Below, piece after piece: positions 43,063 through 51,623 of a DNA stretch of 64,000 nt (positions within the stretch are counted from its first letter, which is position 1; the number at the start of each line of letters is the position of its first letter). Made by a program: the position numbers and the translations under genes. The notes under the pieces were generated by a model. That model did no database searches. It saw only the letters and a program-made list of their open reading frames with translations, and was not told the origin of the DNA. This DNA is from Rhodospirillales bacterium (GTDB lineage Bacteria; Pseudomonadota; Alphaproteobacteria; Micavibrionales; Micavibrionaceae). The stretch covers positions 62,001 to 126,000 of the forward strand of contig JACKIP010000005.1 of the NCBI GenBank assembly GCA_020638395.1. Direction: 5' to 3'.

Positions 43063-45384
43063 ATGTCGAACACGGTTAAAAAATCTCTCCGGACAACCGT
43101 TTATACAACGGCTCTGACAATAGCCCTGATGTCATCGGGAACGGGGCAGGCCGGAAGCATCAATACATCTCCCATGGAGCTGATGCCGCGGGGTGTCTGG
43201 TCTGTGAGCAAAGCCGGTGGAGCGCATCCCTATTGCACCCTTTCAAGACAATACGATAAGAATATCATGCTGACTCTGGCGGAAAATGACGAGCAGAGCA
43301 TGACGTTTGCGCTGGATTTTCAGAAGGAACGGTTTGAGCCCGCCAGCACCTATAACATCATTCTCGCCACAGATAACGGGGATAGCCGCAGCTACGATTC
43401 GTCTCCGGTCAATGAGTCGGCCTTTGTGATTCGAATCAAGGATGATGCGGATTTTTACAAAAGCCTATGGAGCAGTCATGCGCTGTCTGTTGCGGTTAAC
43501 ACCGAAAATTATACCTTCCGGACAGCCGATTTTATTGACGGAAAAACACAAATCGCGACGTGTTTATCATCTTTAGCTCCAGCTATAAAGCAAACGCCGG
43601 AGTCCCCTGCCACGGGTCCGGTTCCGGATATCAGCCATGTTCCGGTTTCCACAAGTCAGACGACGGAAGCGCGGCGGGCAGTGCAAATTCCGGAGACGTC
43701 CTCTCTCGGTGAGACGGCTTCCATACCGCAGGATGGTGCAGAGGCGGACACAACCACTTTGACACCATCTCTGAATGCAACATTCTTTGCTGAATTTGAG
43801 CGGTTACGGCATGAAAATGCCCGGTTGCGTGAAACTCTGGAGACGGCGGAGCAGATAGCACAGCAAAAGGTTGTAGCGGACGATCACATGATCTCGATCA
43901 GCCGGGAAGAATACGCTGCGCTCAAACAGGCGCAAACCACTATGCAAGAGCAAATCACAGCGCTGCAACGTGAAAACAAGGAGTTAAAAGACGGACAGGC
44001 GGAGTCTGTTTCTGCCCTCGGTCAGAAAGATGCCGAATCATCCCGGCAGATGATGGCGGTTTTGTCCGAAAATACCGCTTTGAGAAACGACGTGTCGGAT
44101 CAGAAACGGCAATTGGCCGATACGCGCAAAGCTTTGACATTGGCGGAATTGAAAATACAGGATTACCAGCAGGTTCAACAAAAGGTTGCGGCAGGGACCT
44201 ATGATTCGGCCCCTGCGGCACAGACTTATGCGGCCCTTGAAAAGGTTGAAGACCTGGCTCCGGCGGCGGGGGATGATACCGCTATGTCGGATGAACTGGC
44301 GGCTCTCAAGCGCCGTAACGAGGAGCAAGAGATGGAAATGCGGCGGATGGTGGAGGATATGGCCAACGAACGCAAGGCATTCGACGCAGAGAAGGCACGT
44401 CTGGAAACAATGCTGTTTGATCCGGCTCTGACATCAAAGGAACAGATTGCTTATGTTGCCCGGCTGGAAGAAGAGCTGGCTCTGGCGAATAAGGCACTGG
44501 GTGAACAAAACCCTGCGGCTGCCGCGAATCTGGCGCTGTCGTCTTCCCGGAAAAGGTCTTTGCTGCCATCTCCAAATTCGATGAATCTCTCCGGTCAGAT
44601 TGACCTGAAGGAAATGGGCGAGGAAATTACCCGGCTGCGCAATGAAATTGAGCGTTTGCGCCGCTTGTCGGTCACGCCGCAGGTTGAAAAAGTCGAGGCA
44701 CGGGAATCCACGATCATTATGTCCAGCCCTCAGCCCAAGATCGCGCAAATGGCCACAGATAAAGGACAAAAGGTTGATGTCATTGTCGCAAATGATAACA
44801 AATCCGCAGTTTCCGCTCAGGCGTCAACTCTTGCACCTGAGCCCTCACAAGCAGCGATAGAACCTTCTGCTTCTGCCGTTGTGGCAGAACAAAAACCGGC
44901 ACCGGTGGCTCAGAAAATATCTACCCCGCCGCACCCCTCTCCGTCTTTGACGCAAGAAGCGCAGGATAAATCTCCGGAATCGTTCCTGTTGGCGGTGATG
45001 CAGGAAGTTGATTCCAATCTAAGGGTTACCAGCCGCGACGATTCGACGATTTTCTGGATTTCAGATGCGGTTGAAGGCACACTGGTCCGCAAAACGCTGG
45101 AAACAGAAAAATTTGAGGACTCGGTGAACGGAATGATAACAAACCTTAAAAACAAATGTCCCGTTCCAATGACGATAGATCCTCTGCTCCTGCGGAAGGG
45201 AGATCAGGGAAGTCTGTATGCCTATGATGCGGATTGCGGGACGACGACAATCAGCCTGCTGTTTTATTCCAATGACGGAAAAACCTTATCGGCGATCTCA
45301 TACGGAGCACCCAAAGAAGGACGTCCGGATCTGGAGAAAAAGCGGGAACGCCTGATGGACCTCCTGATGGATACTCTGGCGTGA
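43063..45384 (+). CDS. Exported coiled-coil protein, 773 aa, unknown
   Basis: I do not recognise this protein. A Sec signal peptide (about residues 1-32, ending near GQAGS) starts it if the ATG at 43063 is used; an earlier frame start at 42997 would spoil the signal. A folded N-terminal domain of about 150 residues contains paired Cys. A long region (about 230-610) of heptad-like coiled coil follows, broken by Ala/Pro-rich linkers (about 620-690). The C-terminal 120 residues form a compact domain with Cys pairs near SLLL and DADCGTTTISL. It may span the periplasm. No enzyme motif is visible. Confidence 0.7.
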   Translation: MSNTVKKSLRTTVYTTALTIALMSSGTGQAGSINTSPMELMPRGVWSVSKAGGAHPYCTLSRQYDKNIMLTLAENDEQSMTFALDFQKERFEPASTYNIILATDNGDSRSYDSSPVNESAFVIRIKDDADFYKSLWSSHALSVAVNTENYTFRTADFIDGKTQIATCLSSLAPAIKQTPESPATGPVPDISHVPVSTSQTTEARRAVQIPETSSLGETASIPQDGAEADTTTLTPSLNATFFAEFERLRHENARLRETLETAEQIAQQKVVADDHMISISREEYAALKQAQTTMQEQITALQRENKELKDGQAESVSALGQKDAESSRQMMAVLSENTALRNDVSDQKRQLADTRKALTLAELKIQDYQQVQQKVAAGTYDSAPAAQTYAALEKVEDLAPAAGDDTAMSDELAALKRRNEEQEMEMRRMVEDMANERKAFDAEKARLETMLFDPALTSKEQIAYVARLEEELALANKALGEQNPAAAANLALSSSRKRSLLPSPNSMNLSGQIDLKEMGEEITRLRNEIERLRRLSVTPQVEKVEARESTIIMSSPQPKIAQMATDKGQKVDVIVANDNKSAVSAQASTLAPEPSQAAIEPSASAVVAEQKPAPVAQKISTPPHPSPSLTQEAQDKSPESFLLAVMQEVDSNLRVTSRDDSTIFWISDAVEGTLVRKTLETEKFEDSVNGMITNLKNKCPVPMTIDPLLLRKGDQGSLYAYDADCGTTTISLLFYSNDGKTLSAISYGAPKEGRPDLEKKRERLMDLLMDTLA

Positions 45385-45916
45385 TGAAATTTCTTTGATT
45401 CTTTGTCTCTGCGCGCCTGTATTGTTATATTCTCTAGAGCTCCATCCGTGTGATCCTATGGATTTTTAACCGCAGAGGCGCAGGGCACGCAGAGAGTATT
45501 CCCCCCTTGGCGACCTTTGCGCTTCATAGCGTTCTTTGCGTGAACGATGAAACGATAGATTCTGAACCGCAAAGTAAGACAAAGTAAAACAAAGTTTGTC
45601 TCTCGAACTCTCCACAAAAGCCCGGACTTGTCATCCTGAGCCGCAGGCGAAGGATCTTATAGTGCTTTTGCTTAATTTTAGGACACCTTGTGCCCCGTCA
45701 TTGCACGCGTTTTTCTGTCCGTAAGGATACAGAAAAAATGCGTGTAATCCATTACTTATCGACATATGGATTACACGGACTTTCTTCGAAAGCCGTGTAA
45801 TGACGAAATTGAGGGGGACAAGCCGTTCGTGCGTTTCACCGCGAGAGACGCACGCAGAGATTGCAGAGAAAGAACTTTGTTTTACTTTGTCTTACTTTTG
45901 TTTCAACACATTAGGA
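45385..45916. repeat. Compound repeat island
   Basis: No gene is supported. In order it holds: a GAGGCGCAGGGCACGCAGAG stretch (45474-45493); AAAGTAAGACAAAGTAAAAC (45571-45590); a half twin-hairpin (45629-45657, TCATCCTGAGCCGCAGGCGA); a full twin-hairpin element (45658-45806) with arms ACGCGTTTTTCTGT / ACAGAAAAAATGCGT and GGACTTTC / GAAAGCC between CGTCATT and AATGACG; and an inverted copy of the AAAGTAAGAC repeat (45873-45899). The inverted AAAGTAAGAC copies thus enclose about 300 bases. Confidence 0.7.
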
Positions 45917-46906
45917 TTAAGCCTGCGCCCGTAACTTCAGGCACACACCCTTATAGCTTTCGGAAATCGCCGCCATCGCCAACGGTTTGATGATGGCCGG
46001 CTCAAACTCCGGCTCTTCACCGCCGGAGGCGACCGCAATCATACGTCCCGCCGCTTTGGCGCACGCCGCCGCATGATCCTGCAAATCGCGGAGCGGGAGA
46101 CAGGATAAAAGCTTTTCGGCATAGGATTCGACGCTACACATCATTTCCCACGGAGGATTCGGCGGCAAATCATTTGCGGCCAGCCCGAATCTCCAGTCAG
46201 ATCCGGCGGGCGTTCCATAGCGCACCGCTTCCTGCGTCATAATATGAACAATCGAATCGAGATGGTCCGGAATATCGGCCCCGAAAAACAGCATGCACTT
46301 ATCGCTTTCCAGAGATTGTGCCAGCTTGTGCCCAGCCAGGGCAGACAGGCCGACAACGGCATCCTGCACGGTCCAGCCCCATCCTCCGATCATTTCTTCA
46401 ATCACAACGTCGCAAAGCTCCTGCGCCGCCACTTCAAAGGCCATATAGCGCACGGTCATTTCGAACAGAGTATTGTACAAACTCCCCCGCGACAGGCCAT
46501 CCCGCTCCCACAATAAAAGAGACTGCGCGGTAAATGTTTCGATGAAGCTGCGGAATTCATGCGAGCATTCCAGCCAGTCTTCGAATATTTCGCGGGCCAG
46601 CAACCGCCCCTGCTCTGCCTGACAATCAAGAATACATGGGTGCGGGGCGAGAATGCTTGCATGCTGGTCTAAGTCTTTCGTCATATCCAACCTCTTTGCA
46701 ATCATATGCAATGTATGGACCAGACCTTGCTCTGGCTCTTCGAACAGAAGTAATGTTTCGACCAGCAATCCGGACAGAATCAGCAGAGCGTCCTGTGTAT
46801 CCACGCGCTCGGACGTCGGCGCGGAGAAAGCAAACAGACTCGCCTGCAATTGACCCAGTAACGCGGTCTTTTCAGTATGATACATCATCGTTGTGAAGAT
46901 TGCCAT
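45917..46906 (-). CDS. Hypothetical protein, 329 aa
   Basis: I do not recognise this protein. It is soluble, mostly helical, Ala/Glu/Leu-rich and without signal peptide or membrane segment. The middle has a conserved-looking stretch, EMIGGWGWTVQDAVVGLSAL, and the C-terminal part SCLPLRDLQDHAAACAKAAG. Length and codon use match neighbouring real genes. It lies alone, with the repeat island after it and an SH3 protein gene upstream. Confidence 0.6.
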   Translation of the reverse strand: MAIFTTMMYHTEKTALLGQLQASLFAFSAPTSERVDTQDALLILSGLLVETLLLFEEPEQGLVHTLHMIAKRLDMTKDLDQHASILAPHPCILDCQAEQGRLLAREIFEDWLECSHEFRSFIETFTAQSLLLWERDGLSRGSLYNTLFEMTVRYMAFEVAAQELCDVVIEEMIGGWGWTVQDAVVGLSALAGHKLAQSLESDKCMLFFGADIPDHLDSIVHIMTQEAVRYGTPAGSDWRFGLAANDLPPNPPWEMMCSVESYAEKLLSCLPLRDLQDHAAACAKAAGRMIAVASGGEEPEFEPAIIKPLAMAAISESYKGVCLKLRAQA

Positions 46907-46995
46907 ATCGTTCCGCTATGACTTCGGCGGCCCGCTTATCGCAATGTGAATTAGAGGTTGAACAGAATGCAGCGAACGCCACATATAATAAGAGT

Positions 46996-47496
46996 CTAAT
47001 CAATAATTTCGTGGTCGTAAATGCCCCACAAGTATTTTCTTTCAATCCATCCCGTGATTCCCTGCGAACTCCCCCGGCAAGACATCTCAGTGCATTCTTT
47101 CAGAAACAAAATCGCCCCCGGCTCTATTCGTGCAATTTTTTGCGACTCCGGAGACATGGCACGGGTCAGCCAGATCTGCTGATCCGGAGAAATTCCCATG
47201 ACCAACGCCGTCCGCCGCGCACTCAGCAAGCCTTTATAGACCCAGCCGGAATATCCCTCCCGGTCCTGTACCTTGCGCCAGTGCTCAAATTCCCGGACGA
47301 TCTCGACCGGGTAGCCGTTGCGGTGATAGACCCACTTGACCGGATACTGTTTTCCCGGTCCAGCCCGGAAATAAACTTCTTCAGAAGATAATGAGGCAAA
47401 CCGCGGCACCGTCTGAACCTCCTCTGCGGAAGCAGGCCCGAAGGAAAAACAGCAGAGAAAAACAAAAAAGGCGATAAAATAAGGCATTGAAGTCAT
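46996..47496 (-). CDS. Exported SH3-domain protein
   Basis: A 166-residue periplasmic protein with a signal peptide ending at about residue 24 (ASAEEV). The body shows one or two bacterial SH3-like folds: LSSEEVYFRAGPGKQYPVKW and FEHWRKVQDREGYSGWVYKG, then a second, weaker copy ending TGWIERKYLWGIYDHEI. Such domains bind peptidoglycan or peptides in the periplasm. It is transcribed away from dusA, 49 bases apart, so the two share an upstream region. Confidence 0.8.
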   Translation of the reverse strand: MTSMPYFIAFFVFLCCFSFGPASAEEVQTVPRFASLSSEEVYFRAGPGKQYPVKWVYHRNGYPVEIVREFEHWRKVQDREGYSGWVYKGLLSARRTALVMGISPDQQIWLTRAMSPESQKIARIEPGAILFLKECTEMSCRGSSQGITGWIERKYLWGIYDHEIID

Positions 47497-47545
47497 AACG
47501 TCATTTGATTATGTGATGGATTGGTATAGTACAATAGATTTTGCG

Positions 47546-48541
47546 ATGATAAAAACACCAAATAAGCCTCTGTCCCGATTCTCTGTTGCACCAATGATGG
47601 ATTGGACGGACCGCCATTGCCGCTTTTTTCACCGCCTGCTGAATCCTGAGATCGTACTCTATACAGAAATGGTCACAACCGGCGCTTTGCTGAACGGCGA
47701 TCCGGAGCGGTTTCTAAGATACAATACCACCGAGCACCCGGTTATCCTGCAACTGGGAGGCTCCGACCCTGAAGAGCTGGCACAGGCTGCCCGATATGCG
47801 GAAAAATATGGGTATGACGGCATTAACCTGAATTGCGGCTGCCCGTCGGAACGGGTTCAAAAGGGCGCATTCGGAGCCTGCCTGATGGCCGAACCGGATC
47901 TGGTCGCGCAGTGCATAACCCGTATGAGGGACAGCACTTCCCTGCCCGTCTCCATCAAATGTCGGATTGGCATTGATGAGTCAGACTCCTATGAATTTCT
48001 GGAGGACTTTGTCACCAAAACACACGCCGCCGGGTGCGATACCTATATTGTGCACGCCCGCAAAGCCTGGTTGAAAGGCTTAAGCCCAAAGGAAAACCGC
48101 GAAATCCCTCCTCTGGACTATCCCCGCGTGTACCGCCTGAAAGAAGAGCACCCGGATTTAAGCATTCACCTCAACGGCGGTATCTGCACGCTGGAAGATA
48201 TGACAACGCCCCTCAACATGTGTGACGGGGTTATGATCGGGCGCGAAGCCTATCATAATCCATGGTTTCTAAGGCGTCTGGCAGAGCAATTCACCCCCGC
48301 AACCGCTCCCCATCATTCCCGCGCTGAAATTGTCATTCAAATGATGGACTATGCCGCACGGGAGTACCGGGAGTTTGATACGCCCCTCCATTCCATCACT
48401 CGCCATATGATGGGACTTTATCATGGGATGCACGGCGCACGCGCCTGGCGGCAACACCTCTCAAATGTTTCCCGTCACGCGCAAAATAACCCACTCTTTG
48501 TACTGGATTTTCTTAATTCTGAGTGTATGCTGACTGAATAA
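47546..48541 (+). CDS. dusA: tRNA-dihydrouridine(20/20a) synthase DusA
   Basis: DusA reduces uridine 20/20a in the D-loop of tRNA with FMN and NADPH. The protein begins SRFSVAPMMDWTDRHCRFFH, a DusA signature, and continues with LQLGGSDPEELAQAARYAEK, the catalytic Cys segment INLNCGCPSERVQKGAFGAC, and the FMN site LNGGICTLEDM with DGVMIGREAYHNPW. I chose the ATG at 47546 (331 residues), which matches family starts; the first ATG at 47513 gives 11 extra unlikely residues. Confidence 0.95.
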   Translation: MIKTPNKPLSRFSVAPMMDWTDRHCRFFHRLLNPEIVLYTEMVTTGALLNGDPERFLRYNTTEHPVILQLGGSDPEELAQAARYAEKYGYDGINLNCGCPSERVQKGAFGACLMAEPDLVAQCITRMRDSTSLPVSIKCRIGIDESDSYEFLEDFVTKTHAAGCDTYIVHARKAWLKGLSPKENREIPPLDYPRVYRLKEEHPDLSIHLNGGICTLEDMTTPLNMCDGVMIGREAYHNPWFLRRLAEQFTPATAPHHSRAEIVIQMMDYAAREYREFDTPLHSITRHMMGLYHGMHGARAWRQHLSNVSRHAQNNPLFVLDFLNSECMLTE

Positions 48542-48586
48542 CTTGCCGCCGGTAAATTTTATCTTTATCTTAACATTTAAAGATTA

Positions 48587-49189
48587 GTGTGGGACCTATA
48601 CGAAAAAATGACATGGCAAATACTCGATAAACCAAGAACGCTCCGGATTATTGGTGCCGTAAAAGCGAATGGGCTGGGAAATCTGTTTGATCCTGCGACA
48701 ACGGAAGCGCGCGTCCGCACCTTGCCATTTTATCGCAACATCAAGCTTTACAGACTGACCAACTACGCGACCCTGCCCGCTTTTTCCCTGTTTTATCTGG
48801 GAGATGATGAGAATTACACCTATCTGGATGGCGGATTCGAAGGCATTCGATTCTACAACACCGAACAAAATCTGATTCTCAATAAAGAGACAGTTCTTCC
48901 TTACCTCGATTTTTATTTTATTTTTGTTGCCATGGATGCTGGGGAAATCGGAATTCTCGGAGCACGGGATCAGTATCACATTCTTGAAGAGTTTCCATCG
49001 GAAACCGAAGTCAAATTCGATGCCGAGCGGAATCTGTTTATGATTAAAATCCCTCTGTATTTTGACGGCAGCCTGATGATCGGCTCGATAGAGATCACCT
49101 CCGAAGGCGTGGTTACGATTACGGACACCAAGATGTCCATGCAGGCACAGGGACGGCAGGCCCTTTACGAAACAACGACAGACTACTAA
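48587..49189 (+). CDS. Hypothetical protein, 200 aa
   Basis: I do not recognise this protein. It is soluble, with alternating beta strands and many aromatic residues (for example NYTYLDGGFEGIRFYNTEQN and LPYLDFYFIFVAMDAGEIG). Its start is either the GTG at 48587 or the ATG at 48608; no clear ribosome site marks either. It begins a set of three small unrecognised genes that run in the same direction up to the terminator at 50019. Lower G/C than its neighbours is noticeable by eye. Confidence 0.6.
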   Translation: MWDLYEKMTWQILDKPRTLRIIGAVKANGLGNLFDPATTEARVRTLPFYRNIKLYRLTNYATLPAFSLFYLGDDENYTYLDGGFEGIRFYNTEQNLILNKETVLPYLDFYFIFVAMDAGEIGILGARDQYHILEEFPSETEVKFDAERNLFMIKIPLYFDGSLMIGSIEITSEGVVTITDTKMSMQAQGRQALYETTTDY

Positions 49190-49220
49190 TTGATACAAAT
49201 AAAGATTATAGTACGCAAAG

Positions 49221-49841
49221 ATGATGAACGACGACTTTAAAAACAAGAACGGGACAGAATCGCTTAACTCCCCCTACTCTCACCTTTCCAGCACCTTTGC
49301 CAGAAAGGATCTGAAGGAGGAGGATAATCAGTACACCCTGAGCGATGCAGAGCCTTTGATAAAAAAACTGAAAAGTAAATTGCGGGAGAGTCAAACCGGC
49401 GCACGGCTGCTGGATGTCGCGGAATCACGCGGACTCAAAATTCATTTAATCAAAAGCAAGAAGCTGCAAAGTGCCGCAACTCCCAAGATGGAGTTGTTTC
49501 TGGCGGCCGAAGAAAAACAAACAGAGCCTTATATGATCCAGATTCTGGAATTTGGGGGCGCATTACGTGAAATAGAACAACTTCTTCTGGGATACCGCAT
49601 TCCGGATGACGGCGCAGACCCGCTGGAACGCGCCAATATTGCGCACACAAAATTCCTTGACAAGATTGTGTACATGTGTAAAATAGGCTTAGATCTGGAA
49701 GTTTTATATTCGGACGATGTAAAAAAAGCAATTGACGCTTTTGGTTACGAGGATATATATAATGCCCAGAAACAGGCTTTGGGTGAGGATGTGGTCAGAG
49801 ATATTTATCTGGAAGCACAAAAATCCGAAGTCGCAGATTGA
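49221..49841 (+). CDS. Hypothetical protein, 206 aa
   Basis: I do not recognise this protein. The first 35 residues are polar and Asn/Ser-rich; the rest is helical with a central domain (about 60-140, GARLLDVAESRGLKIHLIKS then MELFLAAEEKQTEPYMIQIL). It has no signal peptide or membrane helix. It lies 31 bases after the previous hypothetical and is followed after 26 bases by a 40-codon gene, so the three probably form one unit. Confidence 0.6.
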   Translation: MMNDDFKNKNGTESLNSPYSHLSSTFARKDLKEEDNQYTLSDAEPLIKKLKSKLRESQTGARLLDVAESRGLKIHLIKSKKLQSAATPKMELFLAAEEKQTEPYMIQILEFGGALREIEQLLLGYRIPDDGADPLERANIAHTKFLDKIVYMCKIGLDLEVLYSDDVKKAIDAFGYEDIYNAQKQALGEDVVRDIYLEAQKSEVAD

Positions 49842-49867
49842 TGACACTTAAAAATGAGGGATTAACT

Positions 49868-49990
49868 ATGATCGTTACAACACGAGTACTAACAGCAGTA
49901 AGCAGAGACTTTGGCCTCCCTTCTCACCTGAAGCTTATCTCAGGTCTGAAAGTTGAAGTACCTGACGAAGCACATACTCTAGGACGTTAA
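49868..49990 (+). CDS. Predicted 40-residue protein
   Basis: A short frame reading MIVTTRVLTAVSRDFGLPSH in its first half and ending EVPDEAHTLGR. A GAGGGA ribosome site lies six bases before the ATG, and a terminator hairpin begins 29 bases after the stop, so it ends a transcript in a plausible way. I know no homologue. It could be a small regulator or a leader peptide, but nothing in the sequence decides this. Confidence 0.5.
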   Translation: MIVTTRVLTAVSRDFGLPSHLKLISGLKVEVPDEAHTLGR

Positions 49991-50018
49991 CCTTTATTTC
50001 TTAAAAAAGACTTAACGG

Positions 50019-50046
50019 AAGGGCTTTTTTCTGAAAGCCCTTTTTT
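50019..50046 (+). terminator. Intrinsic terminator after the 40-codon gene
   Basis: The stem AAGGGCTTT / AAAGCCCTT with a six- to seven-base loop is followed by a T run. It closes the three-gene unit that begins at 48587. Confidence 0.85.
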
Positions 50047-50106
50047 GTGTGTCGGCAACGGCGCGACATGGTCGTTCTGCGTGGTCTCCTGACTTCCTTC
50101 GGACCG

Positions 50107-50286
50107 ATAGTTTTTTATCGTCACTTTAATAACAGGACGCTCGTCATTCCCCGGATTTTCCTTGCAAATCCGGGGGAAATCCATAAGCCCCTATAAACAT
50201 CAATGGATTGCCTTAGAATTGTCTGCGACAACTCAGGCAATGACGGCTTAAAAGGTTGTCTCAAAGTTTTATTTAGAGCCACTATA
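50107..50286. repeat. Twin-hairpin dispersed repeat, inverted orientation
   Basis: On the minus strand this matches the elements at 19289 and 32444: TATAGTGGCTCTAAATAAAA, then CCGTCATTGCCTGAGTTGTC, the hairpin GAGTTGTC / GACAATTC, and a second arm with GGATTTGC / GATTTTCC-type pairing, ending in AATGACG. It sits between the terminator at 50019 and the histidine-kinase stop. Confidence 0.7.
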
Positions 50287-50337
50287 AAATTCGGTCAATA
50301 GACGCCACGCCTCCGCGTGACGCGATGGTACCGCGCT

Positions 50338-51540
50338 CTACAGAGAAAGTCCTCTGGTTCCGTTTTGCCGGAAAGAGGTCTGATCCTCCAGAGAACAGGC
50401 CGCATTATACGGCAGGCGCACAGACACGGTCGTCCCCTGTCCCACATGCGAATCAATATAGATATGCCCGCCGTGCAACTCCACCAGCTCTTTGCTGATA
50501 GCCAGCCCCAGACCAGCCCCCTCCTGATCCCGCGTATAACTCACCCGTGCTTGCTCAAACGGACGCATCACATAGGGTAATTTATTGGCGGCGATTCCAA
50601 CCCCGTTATCAATTACCCGCAGCAGAACATAGTCGTCCCGGCCAAAGCACTGCACCTGAATCCGTCCGTCCGCCGAACTAAATTTCACCGCATTGGAGAG
50701 CAGATTGAGCAAAATCTGGGTTAAGGCCCGCCGGTCTGCCCGCAAATGAACGTTCGGGGTTTGCATATCGACGTTGATCTTTATTTTGCCGTCCTTGCAA
50801 CGCCCTTTCATGATCTGCACGACCGAATGAATAACATCTTCTATATCAAGATCCTCGACGTACAGCTCGTAACGCCCGGCTTCTATTTTCGACATATCAA
50901 GAATATCCGAGATCAGATCGAGCAAATGCTCCCCGCTTTTTCGAATGCCAGAGACATATTCCTTGTATTTCGGGTGCCCCAAAGCGCCATACAGTTCTTT
51001 ATCCATCATGTCGGAAAAGCCAATGACCGCATTTAACGGCGTCCGCAACTCGTGACTCATATTTGCCAGAAACTGGGATTTCGCAGCATAGGCCCGCTCA
51101 ACATCCTCCTTGGCCAGACGCAGTTCTTTTTCTTTCTGAATGCGGTCGGTAATGTCCTGCACAATCCCGTATAGCTCCGTGACATCTCCGTCATCATTCA
51201 CGGCCAGACGCCCGACGCAGGACACATGGCGAATCGTTCCATCCGGACGAATAATCCGGCAATCCATTTCGTAATCTTTTTGCGCCAGAATCGCCTGCTG
51301 GAACCCCTGCATCAGCAGGCCCAGATCTTCGCGGTGCACCAGCTTTTTGATCTGATCGACGGTGGGGGTAAATTTATCACGCGAAACCCCGGCGATCCGG
51401 TATAGTTCATCCGACCAGATAATATTCTGATCGTCCATAACCCAGTGCCAGTGCCCAACATGCGCAATCTCCTGCGACAGAGACAGAAGCCGTTCTGTAT
51501 CCGGAGAGTCCTGCCGTTGTTTTTGAATGCGCCCAAACAT
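50338..51540 (-). CDS. PAS-domain sensor histidine kinase
   Basis: A 400-residue cytoplasmic kinase. Residues about 22-140 form a PAS_3/PAC sensor (GHWHWVMDDQNIIWSDELYR to YGIVQDITDRI). The dimerisation helix has His163 in FLANMSHELRTPLNAVIGFS. The ATPase domain has the N box LLNLLSNAVKFS, G1 DNGVGIAANKL and G2 GAGLGLAISKEL. It lacks membrane helices, so it senses something inside the cell. No response regulator is adjacent, making it an orphan kinase that could feed a distant partner or the cell-cycle phosphorelay. Confidence 0.92.
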   Translation of the reverse strand: MFGRIQKQRQDSPDTERLLSLSQEIAHVGHWHWVMDDQNIIWSDELYRIAGVSRDKFTPTVDQIKKLVHREDLGLLMQGFQQAILAQKDYEMDCRIIRPDGTIRHVSCVGRLAVNDDGDVTELYGIVQDITDRIQKEKELRLAKEDVERAYAAKSQFLANMSHELRTPLNAVIGFSDMMDKELYGALGHPKYKEYVSGIRKSGEHLLDLISDILDMSKIEAGRYELYVEDLDIEDVIHSVVQIMKGRCKDGKIKINVDMQTPNVHLRADRRALTQILLNLLSNAVKFSSADGRIQVQCFGRDDYVLLRVIDNGVGIAANKLPYVMRPFEQARVSYTRDQEGAGLGLAISKELVELHGGHIYIDSHVGQGTTVSVRLPYNAACSLEDQTSFRQNGTRGLSL

Positions 51541-51623
51541 TTATAAAAAGTCTTAACAAATCGTTAATGCTTTATATAAAATAAAACAGAAAAGAAAAAA
51601 AACCTAGAAAAATTATCGGGCCC

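Noticed and set aside
45766..45990. 74-codon frame in the repeat island
   Set aside because: Made entirely of repeat DNA and running into the neighbouring gene; no ribosome site.
19123..50290. CRISPR array
   Set aside because: The intergenic repeats are few, palindromic and dispersed, not regularly spaced with unique spacers; no cas gene is present.
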